From: RUG14199 sp045535205
Lineage (GTDB): Bacteria; Bacillota; Clostridia; Oscillospirales; CAG-272
Reading direction: 5' to 3'
NCBI GenBank assembly: GCA_045535205.1
Contig: JAZSLF010000072.1
Span: 1-5,090 of the forward strand
Length of the DNA stretch: 5,090 nt
The translations under genes were made by a program, and so were the position numbers. This document shows, in pieces, positions 1-5,000 of the stretch. The first letter of the stretch is position 1. The number at the start of each line of letters is the position of its first letter. A model generated the notes under the pieces. The model had not been told where the DNA came from, did no database searches, and saw only the letters and a program-made list of their open reading frames with translations.

Positions 1-845
1 AATATTCAAAGGAAAATGTTTCCGACATTAAGGGAGTTGTCATAGTAAGCCATGGCTACGGAGGCGGAGGGCACAATACCTATATGCCCTTTATTGACGT
101 ATTCACATCGAACGGCTACCTTGTATTTGCCTACGACGCAAGGGCAAACGACAACAGCTCAGGAAAATCGGTAGGCGGGCTTCCGCAGGGAATTTCCGAT
201 CTTGACTCTGCCATCCACCATGTCACCTCGCTTGAAGAATACGAAGGACTTCCAATCGTTCTTTTCGGACACAGCTGGGGAGCATACTCTGCGGCAAGTG
301 TTCTCTATATGCATCCCGACATAAAGGCGGCGGCACTCATGGCGGGATTTAACGAATCCGAAGATCTTATCTACCACGAAAGCTCGCAGGCTGTCGGCCC
401 TCTTGCAAAGCTTATGCTTCCTTGCGTTACGCTTTATGAGAGAATAAAGTTCGGCTCTGAGCTTTCAGACGTCACCGCAGTCATGGGACTTGAAAAGACA
501 GATGCCGGAATACTCATCGCTCACAGCAAGGATGACACAACAGTTCCCGCAGAATACGGCTACTATCTGTTCTTTGAGCATTTCGTAAGCGATGACCGCT
601 TTGAATTTGTTCTTTACGAGGACAAGGGACACAACTATATTTTCTACTCGGAAGAAGCGGCAAGGTACAGAGATGCATTAAACGAAGACTATCGTGCCTA
701 CGTGGAAGAAAACGGCGGTAAATACAGCGGTGAAATAAAAGCCGAATTTATGGAAAAGCATCTTGACAAAAAGAAGTGCTTTGAGCCGGATATTGAGCTT
801 ATGAACCAAATTATAGAAATGTATGACAAATACTGTCTGAGTTAA
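1..845 (+). CDS. Alpha/beta hydrolase (serine hydrolase/lipase-like), 5' end outside window
   Basis: The reading frame is open to the left edge (first full codon at base 3), so the gene starts upstream. The ATG at 84 is unlikely to be the start because the oxyanion-hole motif HGYGGGG lies upstream of it (51-71). The alpha/beta hydrolase fold is supported by four signals: that HG motif; the strand 'YLVFAYDARAND'; the nucleophile elbow GHSWG with Ser at 273-275; and the C-terminal acid and base, Asp in 'HSKDDTTVP' and His in 'DKGHNY' at 630-632. The full Ser-Asp-His triad is therefore present. The pattern resembles the serine aminopeptidase/monoglyceride-lipase-like group of soluble ester hydrolases; the substrate cannot be read from sequence. 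Whether an N-terminal membrane anchor exists is not visible. The stop is 3 bp before the DUF218 gene, so the two are probably one operon. Confidence 0.9.
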   Translation, partial: YSKENVSDIKGVVIVSHGYGGGGHNTYMPFIDVFTSNGYLVFAYDARANDNSSGKSVGGLPQGISDLDSAIHHVTSLEEYEGLPIVLFGHSWGAYSAASVLYMHPDIKAAALMAGFNESEDLIYHESSQAVGPLAKLMLPCVTLYERIKFGSELSDVTAVMGLEKTDAGILIAHSKDDTTVPAEYGYYLFFEHFVSDDRFEFVLYEDKGHNYIFYSEEAARYRDALNEDYRAYVEENGGKYSGEIKAEFMEKHLDKKKCFEPDIELMNQIIEMYDKYCLS

Positions 846-848
846 AAA

Positions 849-1529
849 ATGAAAATATTTAAAACCGTAAAAAAAATAATTGCCGCAGTTATTCTTGCAG
901 GAATAATCTGCTCTGCGGCGGTACTTTGCGTAAATGCATACGTAAAAAACAGCACCGAGGGTGCTATAATCACTCCCGAAGAAGCCGCCGCCATCGAAGA
1001 CGCCGACTGTATTCTCGTTCTCGGCTGTTTCGTAAGAGACGACGGTACTCCCAGCCATATGCTTGAGGACAGAATAAAAAGGGGTGTTGAGCTTTATACA
1101 CTCGGTGCCTGTGACAAGATCATCATGAGCGGAGACCACGGACAGACGGAATATGACGAGGTCGGAACGATGAAAAGCGAGGCTGTAAAGGCGGGGGTTC
1201 CCTCCGAAAACGTTTTTGAGGATCACGCAGGTTTCTCCACCTACGAAAGCCTTTACAGAGCAAAGGCTGTCTTTGAAGCTGACAAGGTGATAATCGTGAC
1301 GCAGGAATACCATTTGTACAGAGCTCTGCACATAGCAAAAAAGCTGGGCATCGAAGCATACGGAGTCGGCGCCGACTACCGTACATATTCAGGTCAGACC
1401 ATGCGTGACGTAAGAGAAATACTTGCAAGGGTCAAGGATTTCGGAAAAGCCATAATAAAGCCTGAACCCACCTATCTCGGAGAAGTAATTCCCGTCGGAA
1501 GTGCAAATGGAAATCTCACCGAGGGATAA
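849..1529 (+). CDS. SanA/YdcF-family (DUF218) membrane-anchored protein
   Basis: This 226-residue protein has a basic N-terminus and one hydrophobic segment (about residues 9-30), predicting a single membrane anchor with the domain outside. The DUF218 domain follows from about residue 53: strand 'DCILVLGC', then 'DGTPSHMLEDRI' (65-76), 'KIIMSGDHG' (90-98), 'EYDEV' (101-105), 'FEDHAGFSTYES' (123-134) and 'IVTQEYHLYRAL' (149-160). The SGDHG, YDEV, DHAGF-T-S and TQ-HL-RA blocks are characteristic of the SanA branch. E. coli SanA is linked to the envelope barrier (vancomycin exclusion at high temperature) and ElyC to envelope polymer metabolism; the reaction of this branch is not firmly known, and a role in the envelope is inference. 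The ATG lies 3 bp after the hydrolase stop with no clear Shine-Dalgarno, so translation may be coupled. It ends just before a bidirectional terminator. Confidence 0.88.
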   Translation: MKIFKTVKKIIAAVILAGIICSAAVLCVNAYVKNSTEGAIITPEEAAAIEDADCILVLGCFVRDDGTPSHMLEDRIKRGVELYTLGACDKIIMSGDHGQTEYDEVGTMKSEAVKAGVPSENVFEDHAGFSTYESLYRAKAVFEADKVIIVTQEYHLYRALHIAKKLGIEAYGVGADYRTYSGQTMRDVREILARVKDFGKAIIKPEPTYLGEVIPVGSANGNLTEG

Positions 1530-1537
1530 CAAAGCTA

Positions 1538-1567
1538 AAAAAGGGACTGTAAAAAAAGTCCCTTTTT
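1538..1567. terminator. Bidirectional intrinsic terminator between convergent operons
   Basis: A perfect 11-bp inverted repeat (AAAAAGGGACT at 1538-1548, AGTCCCTTTTT at 1557-1567) with an 8-nt loop. A-tracts and T-tracts flank the GGGAC core, so a T-run follows the hairpin on either strand. It lies 8 bp after the SanA-like stop and about 28 bp after the end of the minus-strand chromate-transporter gene, so it can end both transcripts. Confidence 0.92.
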
Positions 1568-1595
1568 ATATTGATATGATGAACAAGAAGATGCT

Positions 1596-2177
1596 TTACA
1601 TCAAATATCCGGCAAGAATACCGAGCGCCGCCGAAAGACAGATAATAATTATGGGATGAACCTTTTTAAACGCCATTACAACGGAAATACCGAAAATAAC
1701 AAGGGAGATATAAAAAGTCAGATCTTTAAAAACGGAAAAAGTAAGCCCTGTCGGGAAGAACACCGTCAGAAGAACGGAAACTATTGCAGAGCCTATAAGA
1801 CCGACAACCGCAGGCTTGAGCCCTGACATGCAGCCTTTAACTACCTTGCTCTCCTTGAATTTTTCAAAGCACTTCGCAACTATGAGAATAATAATAAAGG
1901 AGGGTGCAACTACTCCGAGTGTAGCACAGGCAGAGCCTAAGATGCTGCCGAAAACACCGTAAGAGCCTCCCATTTCAGAGCCGATGTAGGTAGCCATATT
2001 AATGGCAAAAGGGCCGGGGGTAGACTCGCTGACAGCGATGAAATCAACAATGGCAGACAGCTCCATCCACCCTTTTTCAAGGACAGCCTCCTGAATGAGA
2101 GGAAGCATGGCGTATCCGCCGCCGAAGGTGAACGCACCTATCTTAAAGAAGGTCCAGAACAGTTCAAGAAAGATCAT
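1596..2177 (-). CDS. Chromate transporter (ChrA family), half-size subunit, second of pair
   Basis: A 193-residue, very hydrophobic protein equal to one Chromate_transp domain (full-length ChrA has two, roughly 400 residues). Signature motifs are FFKIGAFTFGGGYAM-PLIQ (residues 10-29) and SESTPGPFAINMATYIG (50-66), with later hydrophobic stretches giving about five or six membrane segments. Known ChrA proteins export chromate driven by ion gradients; short-chain members occur as adjacent gene pairs thought to function together. Whether chromate is the natural substrate here is unknown, since many gut Clostridia carry such pairs. The start overlaps the previous gene's stop as ATGA (2174-2177), and a strong AAGGAGGG (2185-2192) sits 7 nt upstream. 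Relative to its partner it carries an extra stretch of about 7 residues after the TYIG motif (EMGGSYGVFGS region). It ends at the shared terminator. Confidence 0.93.
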   Translation of the reverse strand: MIFLELFWTFFKIGAFTFGGGYAMLPLIQEAVLEKGWMELSAIVDFIAVSESTPGPFAINMATYIGSEMGGSYGVFGSILGSACATLGVVAPSFIIILIVAKCFEKFKESKVVKGCMSGLKPAVVGLIGSAIVSVLLTVFFPTGLTFSVFKDLTFYISLVIFGISVVMAFKKVHPIIIICLSAALGILAGYLM

Positions 2178-2731
2178 TTGTCTGCCCTCCTTTTAGTGAT
2201 AAGAGAGGTTACAAGACCGAAAACGGCACAGCCGATAATAACGAAAAGCACGTTAATATCGGTAAAGGCCGTGACAGTAAACGCACCTGCCATAACTATA
2301 TAGGCATAAAGCCCCTTGGGAGCTTTTTTATACATGGTATAGAGTGCCTTGATAAGCAGAGCAAGAACACCTGCTCTTATACCGTTAAAAGCGTATTTTA
2401 CCGCAGGGATTTCGTTAAACTGACGAAGCAGATAGGATATGGCAAGGATAATGACAAATGAGGGAAGAACTACTCCGAAGGTTGCAAGTGCCGAGCCCAA
2501 AACTCCGCACACTCTGTAGCCTATAAAGGTTGCCGAGTTTATTGCAATAGGTCCGGGAGTTGACTCCGCAATTGCGATTATATCAAGAATATCTTCGTCT
2601 GTCACCCATTTTTTATTTTCAACGACCTCTTTCTGAATAAGAGGTATCATGGCGTAACCGCCGCCAAAGGTAAAAGCCCCTATTTTGAAAAATACAACAA
2701 AAAGCTGCAGTGCCTTTTTTAATTTATCCAT
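2174..2731 (-). CDS. Chromate transporter (ChrA family), half-size subunit, first of pair
   Basis: A 185-residue membrane protein with the same single Chromate_transp domain: FFKIGAFTFGGGYAMIPLIQ at residues 14-33 and AESTPGPIAINSATFIG at 55-71, followed by 'GVLGSALATFGVVLPSF' and further hydrophobic helices. The motifs match the downstream partner closely, so the pair arose by tandem duplication of one domain. The start is supported by GGGAG (2738-2742) 6 nt before the ATG. It begins 15 bp after the acetyltransferase stop and overlaps its partner by 4 bp, fixing a common transcript and probably equal expression of two transporter halves. A hetero-oligomer with the second half is inferred from the known behaviour of short-chain ChrA pairs. 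The C-terminus is basic (KRRADK), suggesting a cytoplasmic end. Confidence 0.93.
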   Translation of the reverse strand: MDKLKKALQLFVVFFKIGAFTFGGGYAMIPLIQKEVVENKKWVTDEDILDIIAIAESTPGPIAINSATFIGYRVCGVLGSALATFGVVLPSFVIILAISYLLRQFNEIPAVKYAFNGIRAGVLALLIKALYTMYKKAPKGLYAYIVMAGAFTVTAFTDINVLFVIIGCAVFGLVTSLITKRRADK

Positions 2732-2746
2732 ATATTTCTCCCATCT

Positions 2747-3223
2747 TTATTCTGTTATTTTAGAGAGAGCATCGCCCGAAAGACGAAAATCAAGCCACTC
2801 GCTAAGCTCTACGGCACCGAGAGACTTATAGAAATCAATACTGGGAGTATTCCAATCAAGACAACTCCATTCAAGCCTTCCGCAGTCTCTTTCAACAGCA
2901 ATAGCGGCAAGCTTTTTGAGAAGTGCTTTTCCGTAGCCACGCCCTCTGTATTCGGGCAAAACGTAAAGGTCCTCAAGATGTATACCCGCCTTTCCGAGAA
3001 AGGTCGAAAAGGTATGGAAGAAAAGGGCAAATCCCACTTCTTTTCCGTCTTCGCATATAAATATAACTTCCGCGATCTTTTCATCAAAGATACGCTTCTC
3101 AATATCCTTTTCTGTTGCAACAACAAGGTCTTCCATTTTTTCGTAAACGGCAAGCTCCTTTATAAAAAACAGCACAAGTGCCGAATCTTCTTTTGAAGCA
3201 TATCTGATAATAGTTTCAGCCAT
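2747..3223 (-). CDS. GNAT-family N-acetyltransferase (SSAT-like)
   Basis: A 158-residue single-domain GNAT enzyme, transferring acetyl from acetyl-CoA to an amine. Motif A, the pyrophosphate-binding loop, is YRGRGYGKALL at residues 92-102, preceded by the beta4 strand 'IHLEDLYVLPE' (81-91). Motif B is 'RLEWSCLDWNTPSIDFYKSLGA' (about 116-137); Tyr132 sits where the catalytic Tyr of spermidine/spermine acetyltransferase lies (FY-x-x-x-G). The layout 'LEDLYV...RG-G-G...WN-PSI-FY' resembles the diamine/thialysine acetyltransferase branch, so a polyamine or amino-acid-like amine is a plausible but unproven substrate. The start has only a weak ribosome site (GGCGGTG, 3228-3234). It is first in the operon with the two transporter genes; a functional link to anion export is not evident, and shared transcription may be incidental. 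Confidence 0.9.
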   Translation of the reverse strand: MAETIIRYASKEDSALVLFFIKELAVYEKMEDLVVATEKDIEKRIFDEKIAEVIFICEDGKEVGFALFFHTFSTFLGKAGIHLEDLYVLPEYRGRGYGKALLKKLAAIAVERDCGRLEWSCLDWNTPSIDFYKSLGAVELSEWLDFRLSGDALSKITE

Positions 3224-3251
3224 AATTCACCGCCATAGTCATAATATATGA

Positions 3252-3280
3252 ATTTTACCAAAATTATCCCGTTTTGTCAA
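3252..3280 (-). promoter_or_regulatory. SigA-type promoter of the GNAT-ChrA-ChrA operon
   Basis: On the minus strand, a perfect -35 TTGACA (3275-3280), a 17-bp spacer and -10 TAAAAT (3252-3257, five of six consensus). Expected transcription start is near 3245, giving a leader of about 22 nt to the acetyltransferase ATG at 3223. The -35 lies just 2 bp beyond the T-run of the terminator of the upstream hydrolase gene, so the two transcripts are cleanly insulated. Confidence 0.8.
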
Positions 3281-3282
3281 TG

Positions 3283-3312
3283 AAAAAGCCCCATGTTAAA
3301 ATAACACGGGGC
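3283..3312 (-). terminator. Intrinsic terminator of the nucleoside hydrolase gene
   Basis: On the minus strand, GCCCCGTGTTA pairs with TAACATGGGGC (3302-3312 and 3288-3298) as an 11-bp stem with one G-U pair and a 3-nt loop, followed by a run of five T (3287-3283). On the plus strand the G-U becomes an A-C mismatch, so the hairpin is designed for minus-strand RNA. It lies 15 bp after the hydrolase stop. Confidence 0.9.
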
Positions 3313-3327
3313 AAAAACAAATCATTT

Positions 3328-4251
3328 TCAGTTTCCGCTGCAAAGACGGTCAGTCATAAACTTGTAGAACATATCCTTGTACTTCCAGTATACAGCACAG
3401 TGAACAAGCTTTCCGTTTTCATCGTCGTTGGTATAACCACCGTCATCAATTACAAGCTTGTGATCTTCCATTATCATGTTGTAATCACCGGTAACCGCAA
3501 GGTAAATAGCCGCAGTATCATACAGACAAGTTGAGTGTGTCTTGTAGTAGGTGCAGTTATGTATTTCCATCCACGTATCAAAGCAGGACAAAATGGATTT
3601 TATAACAGGGTCACTTTCTCTGCGAGCAAGTATCTTCTGATAGTTGTCATCACCAAGCACGATACAAGCAGTAACGTCAAGGGGAACGATGGTAATATCC
3701 CAAGAAGCCTCAAGCATCTTTCTTGCCGCAGGAATATCTGCTCTAACGTTGTAGTCGGACTGTCTTTCTATCTTGTCGAGATTGTGACCGCTGTAGATAG
3801 AACCCATAACGGAAATAACTCTCGCCTTTTCTGCAATACGAGGTTCACGCTCAAGTGCGGCACCGATATTGGTAAGAGGTGCAGTACAAATAAGAAGGAT
3901 TTCGTCCTCTGAAGACATAATCGTATCAATTATGGCCTGTACACCGTCTTCATAAAAAGCCCCGTCATATCCGGACAAATCATAATCAGCCGCCCAACCG
4001 CCAAGATCGTCAAGATAGTCCACACTCGCAACACCTGCTCCAACAGCAATTCCCTTATAGCCGGACTCTTCTATTTGCTTTGCCAGAACCTTCGCTCTTT
4101 CAATGGGCTTTTCCTTGTTTTCAAGAGCAGAAACAACAAGCTTCACATCAAGTTCAGGACAGCGAAGCAAAAAGCCAAGCGCCCAAGTATCATCAATATC
4201 CCCCGCAATATCAGTATCAAGAATAACGGGTATCTTCTTTTCCATTTCCAT
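3328..4251 (-). CDS. Nucleoside hydrolase (IunH-like) family protein
   Basis: A 307-residue protein from the chosen ATG, the usual length for nucleoside hydrolases, which cleave the N-glycosidic bond of nucleosides to base and ribose. The N-terminal calcium/ribose-binding signature is 'ILDTDIAGDIDD' (Asp 12, 14, 18, 20, 21), in the longer DTDxxxDxDD form of an uncharacterised subgroup. Then follow 'TAPLTNIGAAL' (123-133), 'DYNVRADIPAARKML' (about 166-180, equivalent to the NxxxDP-A ribose-binding block) and 'VPLDVT' (189-194). The C-terminal block is LYDTA (243-247): the metal-binding Asp is kept but the His common in classical IunH is Tyr. The substrate may therefore differ from inosine/uridine. 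No signal peptide, so cytoplasmic. The gene has its own promoter and terminator. A TTG at 4263 would add four residues but is badly placed relative to any ribosome site. Confidence 0.9.
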   Translation of the reverse strand: MEMEKKIPVILDTDIAGDIDDTWALGFLLRCPELDVKLVVSALENKEKPIERAKVLAKQIEESGYKGIAVGAGVASVDYLDDLGGWAADYDLSGYDGAFYEDGVQAIIDTIMSSEDEILLICTAPLTNIGAALEREPRIAEKARVISVMGSIYSGHNLDKIERQSDYNVRADIPAARKMLEASWDITIVPLDVTACIVLGDDNYQKILARRESDPVIKSILSCFDTWMEIHNCTYYKTHSTCLYDTAAIYLAVTGDYNMIMEDHKLVIDDGGYTNDDENGKLVHCAVYWKYKDMFYKFMTDRLCSGN

Positions 4252-4257
4252 AGCCTT

Positions 4258-4261
4258 CTCC
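4258..4261 (-). promoter_or_regulatory. Ribosome binding site deciding the nucleoside hydrolase start
   Basis: GGAG on the minus strand lies 6 nt before the ATG at 4251-4249 and actually overlaps the alternative TTG start (4263-4261). The only purine run before the TTG (AAAGGA) ends 2 nt from it, too close for efficient initiation. This favours the 307-residue product over the 311-residue one. Confidence 0.75.
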
Positions 4262-4272
4262 AAATTCCTTTA

Positions 4273-4282
4273 AGAATATTCT
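4273..4282. promoter_or_regulatory. Perfect palindrome at the predicted transcription start
   Basis: AGAATATTCT is a perfect 10-bp palindrome located just downstream of the -10 box of the hydrolase promoter, at about +1 to +10. Its place would suit a repressor operator, but it is short and AT-rich, so chance is quite possible. No cognate regulator is in the window. Confidence 0.25.
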
Positions 4283-4288
4283 ATATAA

Positions 4289-4317
4289 ATTATATAGGAG
4301 AGTTGTTTTCCTGTCAA
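4289..4317 (-). promoter_or_regulatory. Perfect-consensus SigA promoter of the nucleoside hydrolase gene
   Basis: On the minus strand, TTGACA (4312-4317), a 17-bp spacer and TATAAT (4289-4294): every hexamer base matches consensus. Expected start near 4282, leaving a leader of about 30 nt before the ATG at 4251, just enough to hold the GGAG site. Such an ideal core promoter suggests high basal expression or control by a repressor. Confidence 0.88.
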
Positions 4318-4404
4318 GTAAGTTAAAACCAAACAGTAAGGAAATACGAAAAAAACTTTTCCAAATCTTAATGTGTTACCATTTATCTTTTTACTAAAAA
4401 TCAG

Positions 4405-4433
4405 TTGACTATCATTTAAAATTGTGTTATACT
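4405..4433 (+). promoter_or_regulatory. SigA-type promoter reading into the repeat/tRNA-Pro unit
   Basis: TTGACT (4405-4410), a 17-bp spacer and TATACT (4428-4433), each five of six consensus. Predicted start is near 4440, about 10 bp before the first copy of the duplicated leader segment. The next plus-strand features are the repeat segments and tRNA-Pro(CGG), with a terminator at 4808-4845 and none obvious in between. The promoter is divergent from that of the nucleoside hydrolase; the 87 bp between the two -35 boxes (4318-4404) hold nothing recognisable. Confidence 0.75.
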
Positions 4434-4450
4434 TCAATGTACATCAAATA

Positions 4451-4529
4451 TCGGAAGGGTGCAGTTTCGGAGAAACCGGTGCTATGTGTTTTCATTACGG
4501 GTACAAAACTTAATATTTACTAATCTTTT
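4451..4529 (+). repeat. Leader segment, copy 1 (direct repeat, 198 bp from copy 2)
   Basis: Aligns without gaps to 4649-4727. Over the 80 bp from 4451 to 4530, 66 positions match. Best-conserved parts are TCGGAAG, a small hairpin GTTTC-GGA-GAAAC (4464-4476), TGTGTTTTCAT and GTACAAAA-TTAATATT. Both copies end exactly where a tRNA-like sequence begins, showing that this is the upstream flank of a duplicated tRNA locus. Confidence 0.8.
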
Positions 4530-4548
4530 CGAGGTGTAGGCAGTTGGG
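4530..4548 (+). pseudogene. Truncated tRNA-Pro 5' remnant
   Basis: Begins CGAGGTGTAG, identical to the first ten bases of the intact tRNA-Pro at 4728, then GCAGTTGG, matching the D-loop part after loss of one C in the D stem. After about base 4548 similarity stops and the R element begins. It has no anticodon arm, T arm or 3' acceptor strand, so it cannot make a tRNA. Its upstream flank is also duplicated, so this is a decayed gene copy, not a chance match. Confidence 0.7.
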
Positions 4549-4651
4549 AAAACGAGGAAGCGCCGCCTGTGGCGGATGAAGCGACCGATGTTTTCTGTCA
4601 CAAATAAGGAGTATTGCGACTGTACGGAGCAAGACGACTATATTTGTGTCG
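4549..4651 (+). repeat. R element, copy 1 (diverged)
   Basis: Related to the tandem copies at 4895 and 5001. Over a 56-bp block (4558-4613 against 4895-4950) 48 bases match and all eight differences are transitions. It contains a hairpin CCGCC-TGT-GGCGG (4563-4575), TTGC/GCAA (4614-4617 with 4629-4632) and CGAC/GTCG (4635-4638 with 4648-4651). The middle segment of the third hairpin differs completely from the other copies while still pairing. It joins directly to the second leader copy at TCGGAAG. Confidence 0.75.
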
Positions 4652-4727
4652 GAAGCGTGCCGTTTCGGAGAAACTGGCGCTTTGTGTTTTCATAGCGAGT
4701 ACAAAATTTAATATTCAACTATTTTTT
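4649..4727 (+). repeat. Leader segment, copy 2, directly upstream of intact tRNA-Pro
   Basis: Second copy of the segment at 4451-4529, ungapped, about 82% identical. In this copy the hairpin extends: GTGCC-GTTTC pairs with GAAAC-(T)-GGCGC around a GGA loop (4657-4680), with one bulged T and one T-G pair. An AT-rich tract runs into the tRNA start. Confidence 0.8.
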
Positions 4728-4803
4728 CGAGGTGTAGCGCAGTTGGTAGCGCGCCAGTTTCGGGTACTGGAGGCCGCGAGTTCGAGTCTCGCCACTTCGA
4801 CCA
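4728..4803 (+). tRNA. tRNA-Pro (anticodon CGG), CCA encoded
   Basis: A full cloverleaf: acceptor CGAGGTG (4728-4734) with CACTTCG (4793-4799, one G-U); D stem GCGC/GCGC with loop AGTTGGTA (4737-4752); anticodon stem CCAGT/ACTGG (4754-4758, 4766-4770) around loop TTCGGGT, anticodon CGG at 4761-4763; 5-nt variable loop; T stem GCGAG/CTCGC with loop TTCGAGT (4776-4792). Discriminator A4800 and encoded CCA follow. The C1-G72 pair is typical of bacterial tRNA-Pro, and CGG reads the proline codon CCG. No defects seen, so it should be functional. A terminator follows at once, so it is a single-tRNA unit. Confidence 0.97.
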
Positions 4804-4807
4804 CGTA

Positions 4808-4845
4808 AGAGCTCAAGCGTTTTTGTAATGCTTGGGTTCTTTTTA
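4808..4845 (+). terminator. Intrinsic terminator after tRNA-Pro
   Basis: AGAGCTCAAGC (4808-4818) pairs with GCTTGGGTTCT (4830-4840), 11 bp including two G-U pairs, around an 11-nt loop, followed by a T-run through 4844. It begins 4 nt after the tRNA CCA and separates the tRNA transcript from the tandem repeats further right. Confidence 0.88.
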
Positions 4846-4864
4846 TTGCGGCTGTAAGTACACG

Positions 4865-4880
4865 AAACTGGGTCCAGTTT
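4865..4880. repeat. Inverted repeat with similarity to the tRNA anticodon arm
   Basis: AAACTGG-GT-CCAGTTT is a 7-bp inverted repeat with a 2-nt centre. Its right part continues as CCAGTTTTGGG (4874-4884), matching CCAGTTTCGGG of the tRNA-Pro anticodon arm (4754-4764) at 10 of 11 bases. It directly precedes the second R element, just as a tRNA 5' piece precedes the first. It may be another tRNA-derived scrap, or chance; the match is short. Confidence 0.4.
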
Positions 4881-4894
4881 TGGGAAAAACGAAG

Positions 4895-5000
4895 GAGCGC
4901 TGCCTGTGGCAGATGAAGCGACTGACGTTTTTTGTCATAAACAAGGAGTATCAGATACGGCAGTGTCTGAGACGACTATGTTTGTGTCGGGCGGACAAGA
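4895..5000 (+). repeat. R element, copy 2 (first unit of 106-bp tandem repeat)
   Basis: The first 90 bp are identical to 5001-5090, giving an exact period of 106 bp. Visible hairpins are CTGCC-TGT-GGCAG (4900-4912), TGAC/GTCA, TCAGATA/TGTCTGA around a 6-nt loop (4951-4970, 7 bp with one T-G pair), and CGAC/GTCG (4973-4976 with 4986-4989). A 16-bp linker (4985-5000) completes the unit. The length is not a multiple of three, so a protein frame would not repeat in register. Confidence 0.88.

Larger units (their letters stand above)
4440..4727 (+). other. Predicted long transcribed leader upstream of tRNA-Pro
   Basis: If transcription begins at the 4405-4433 promoter, about 290 nt of RNA precede the tRNA. 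This leader is made of one copy of an 80-bp segment, a decayed tRNA 5' piece, one copy of the R element and a second copy of the 80-bp segment. No convincing protein frame with a ribosome site is present. It could simply be removed by RNase P, or be a separate stable RNA. A closer tRNA promoter is possible (weak TAATAT at 4709-4714) but has no good -35. Confidence 0.35.

Noticed and set aside
678..1331. Minus-strand open frame of 217 codons
   Set aside because: It lies antisense across two well-supported plus-strand genes, with no motif, promoter or ribosome site of its own.
3535..3912. Plus-strand open frame of 125 codons, with neighbours at 3274-3534 and 4075-4326
   Set aside because: They are antisense to the nucleoside hydrolase gene (the first also runs through its terminator, the last through its promoter) and show no family features.
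4252..4263. TTG start at 4263 for the nucleoside hydrolase
   Set aside because: Its only purine-rich upstream run is too close, while the ATG at 4251 has GGAG at ideal spacing.
4576..4695. Short frame of 39 codons beginning MKRPMF in R copy 1, and the longer open frame beginning MKRLTFF at 4913 in copies 2-3
   Set aside because: No ribosome site is suitably placed, the frames shift between copies through a 1-nt length difference and the 106-bp period, and the sequence similarity is in hairpins rather than codons.
4440..4727. T-box or other known riboswitch
   Set aside because: No T-box sequence, specifier-loop layout or antiterminator was recognised, and the RNA leads into a tRNA gene rather than an amino-acid-related coding gene.
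4614..4808. Open frame of 64 codons over the repeat and the tRNA
   Set aside because: It starts at a TTG inside the R element without a ribosome site, and its C-terminal half is the translation of the tRNA gene, a well-known artefact.
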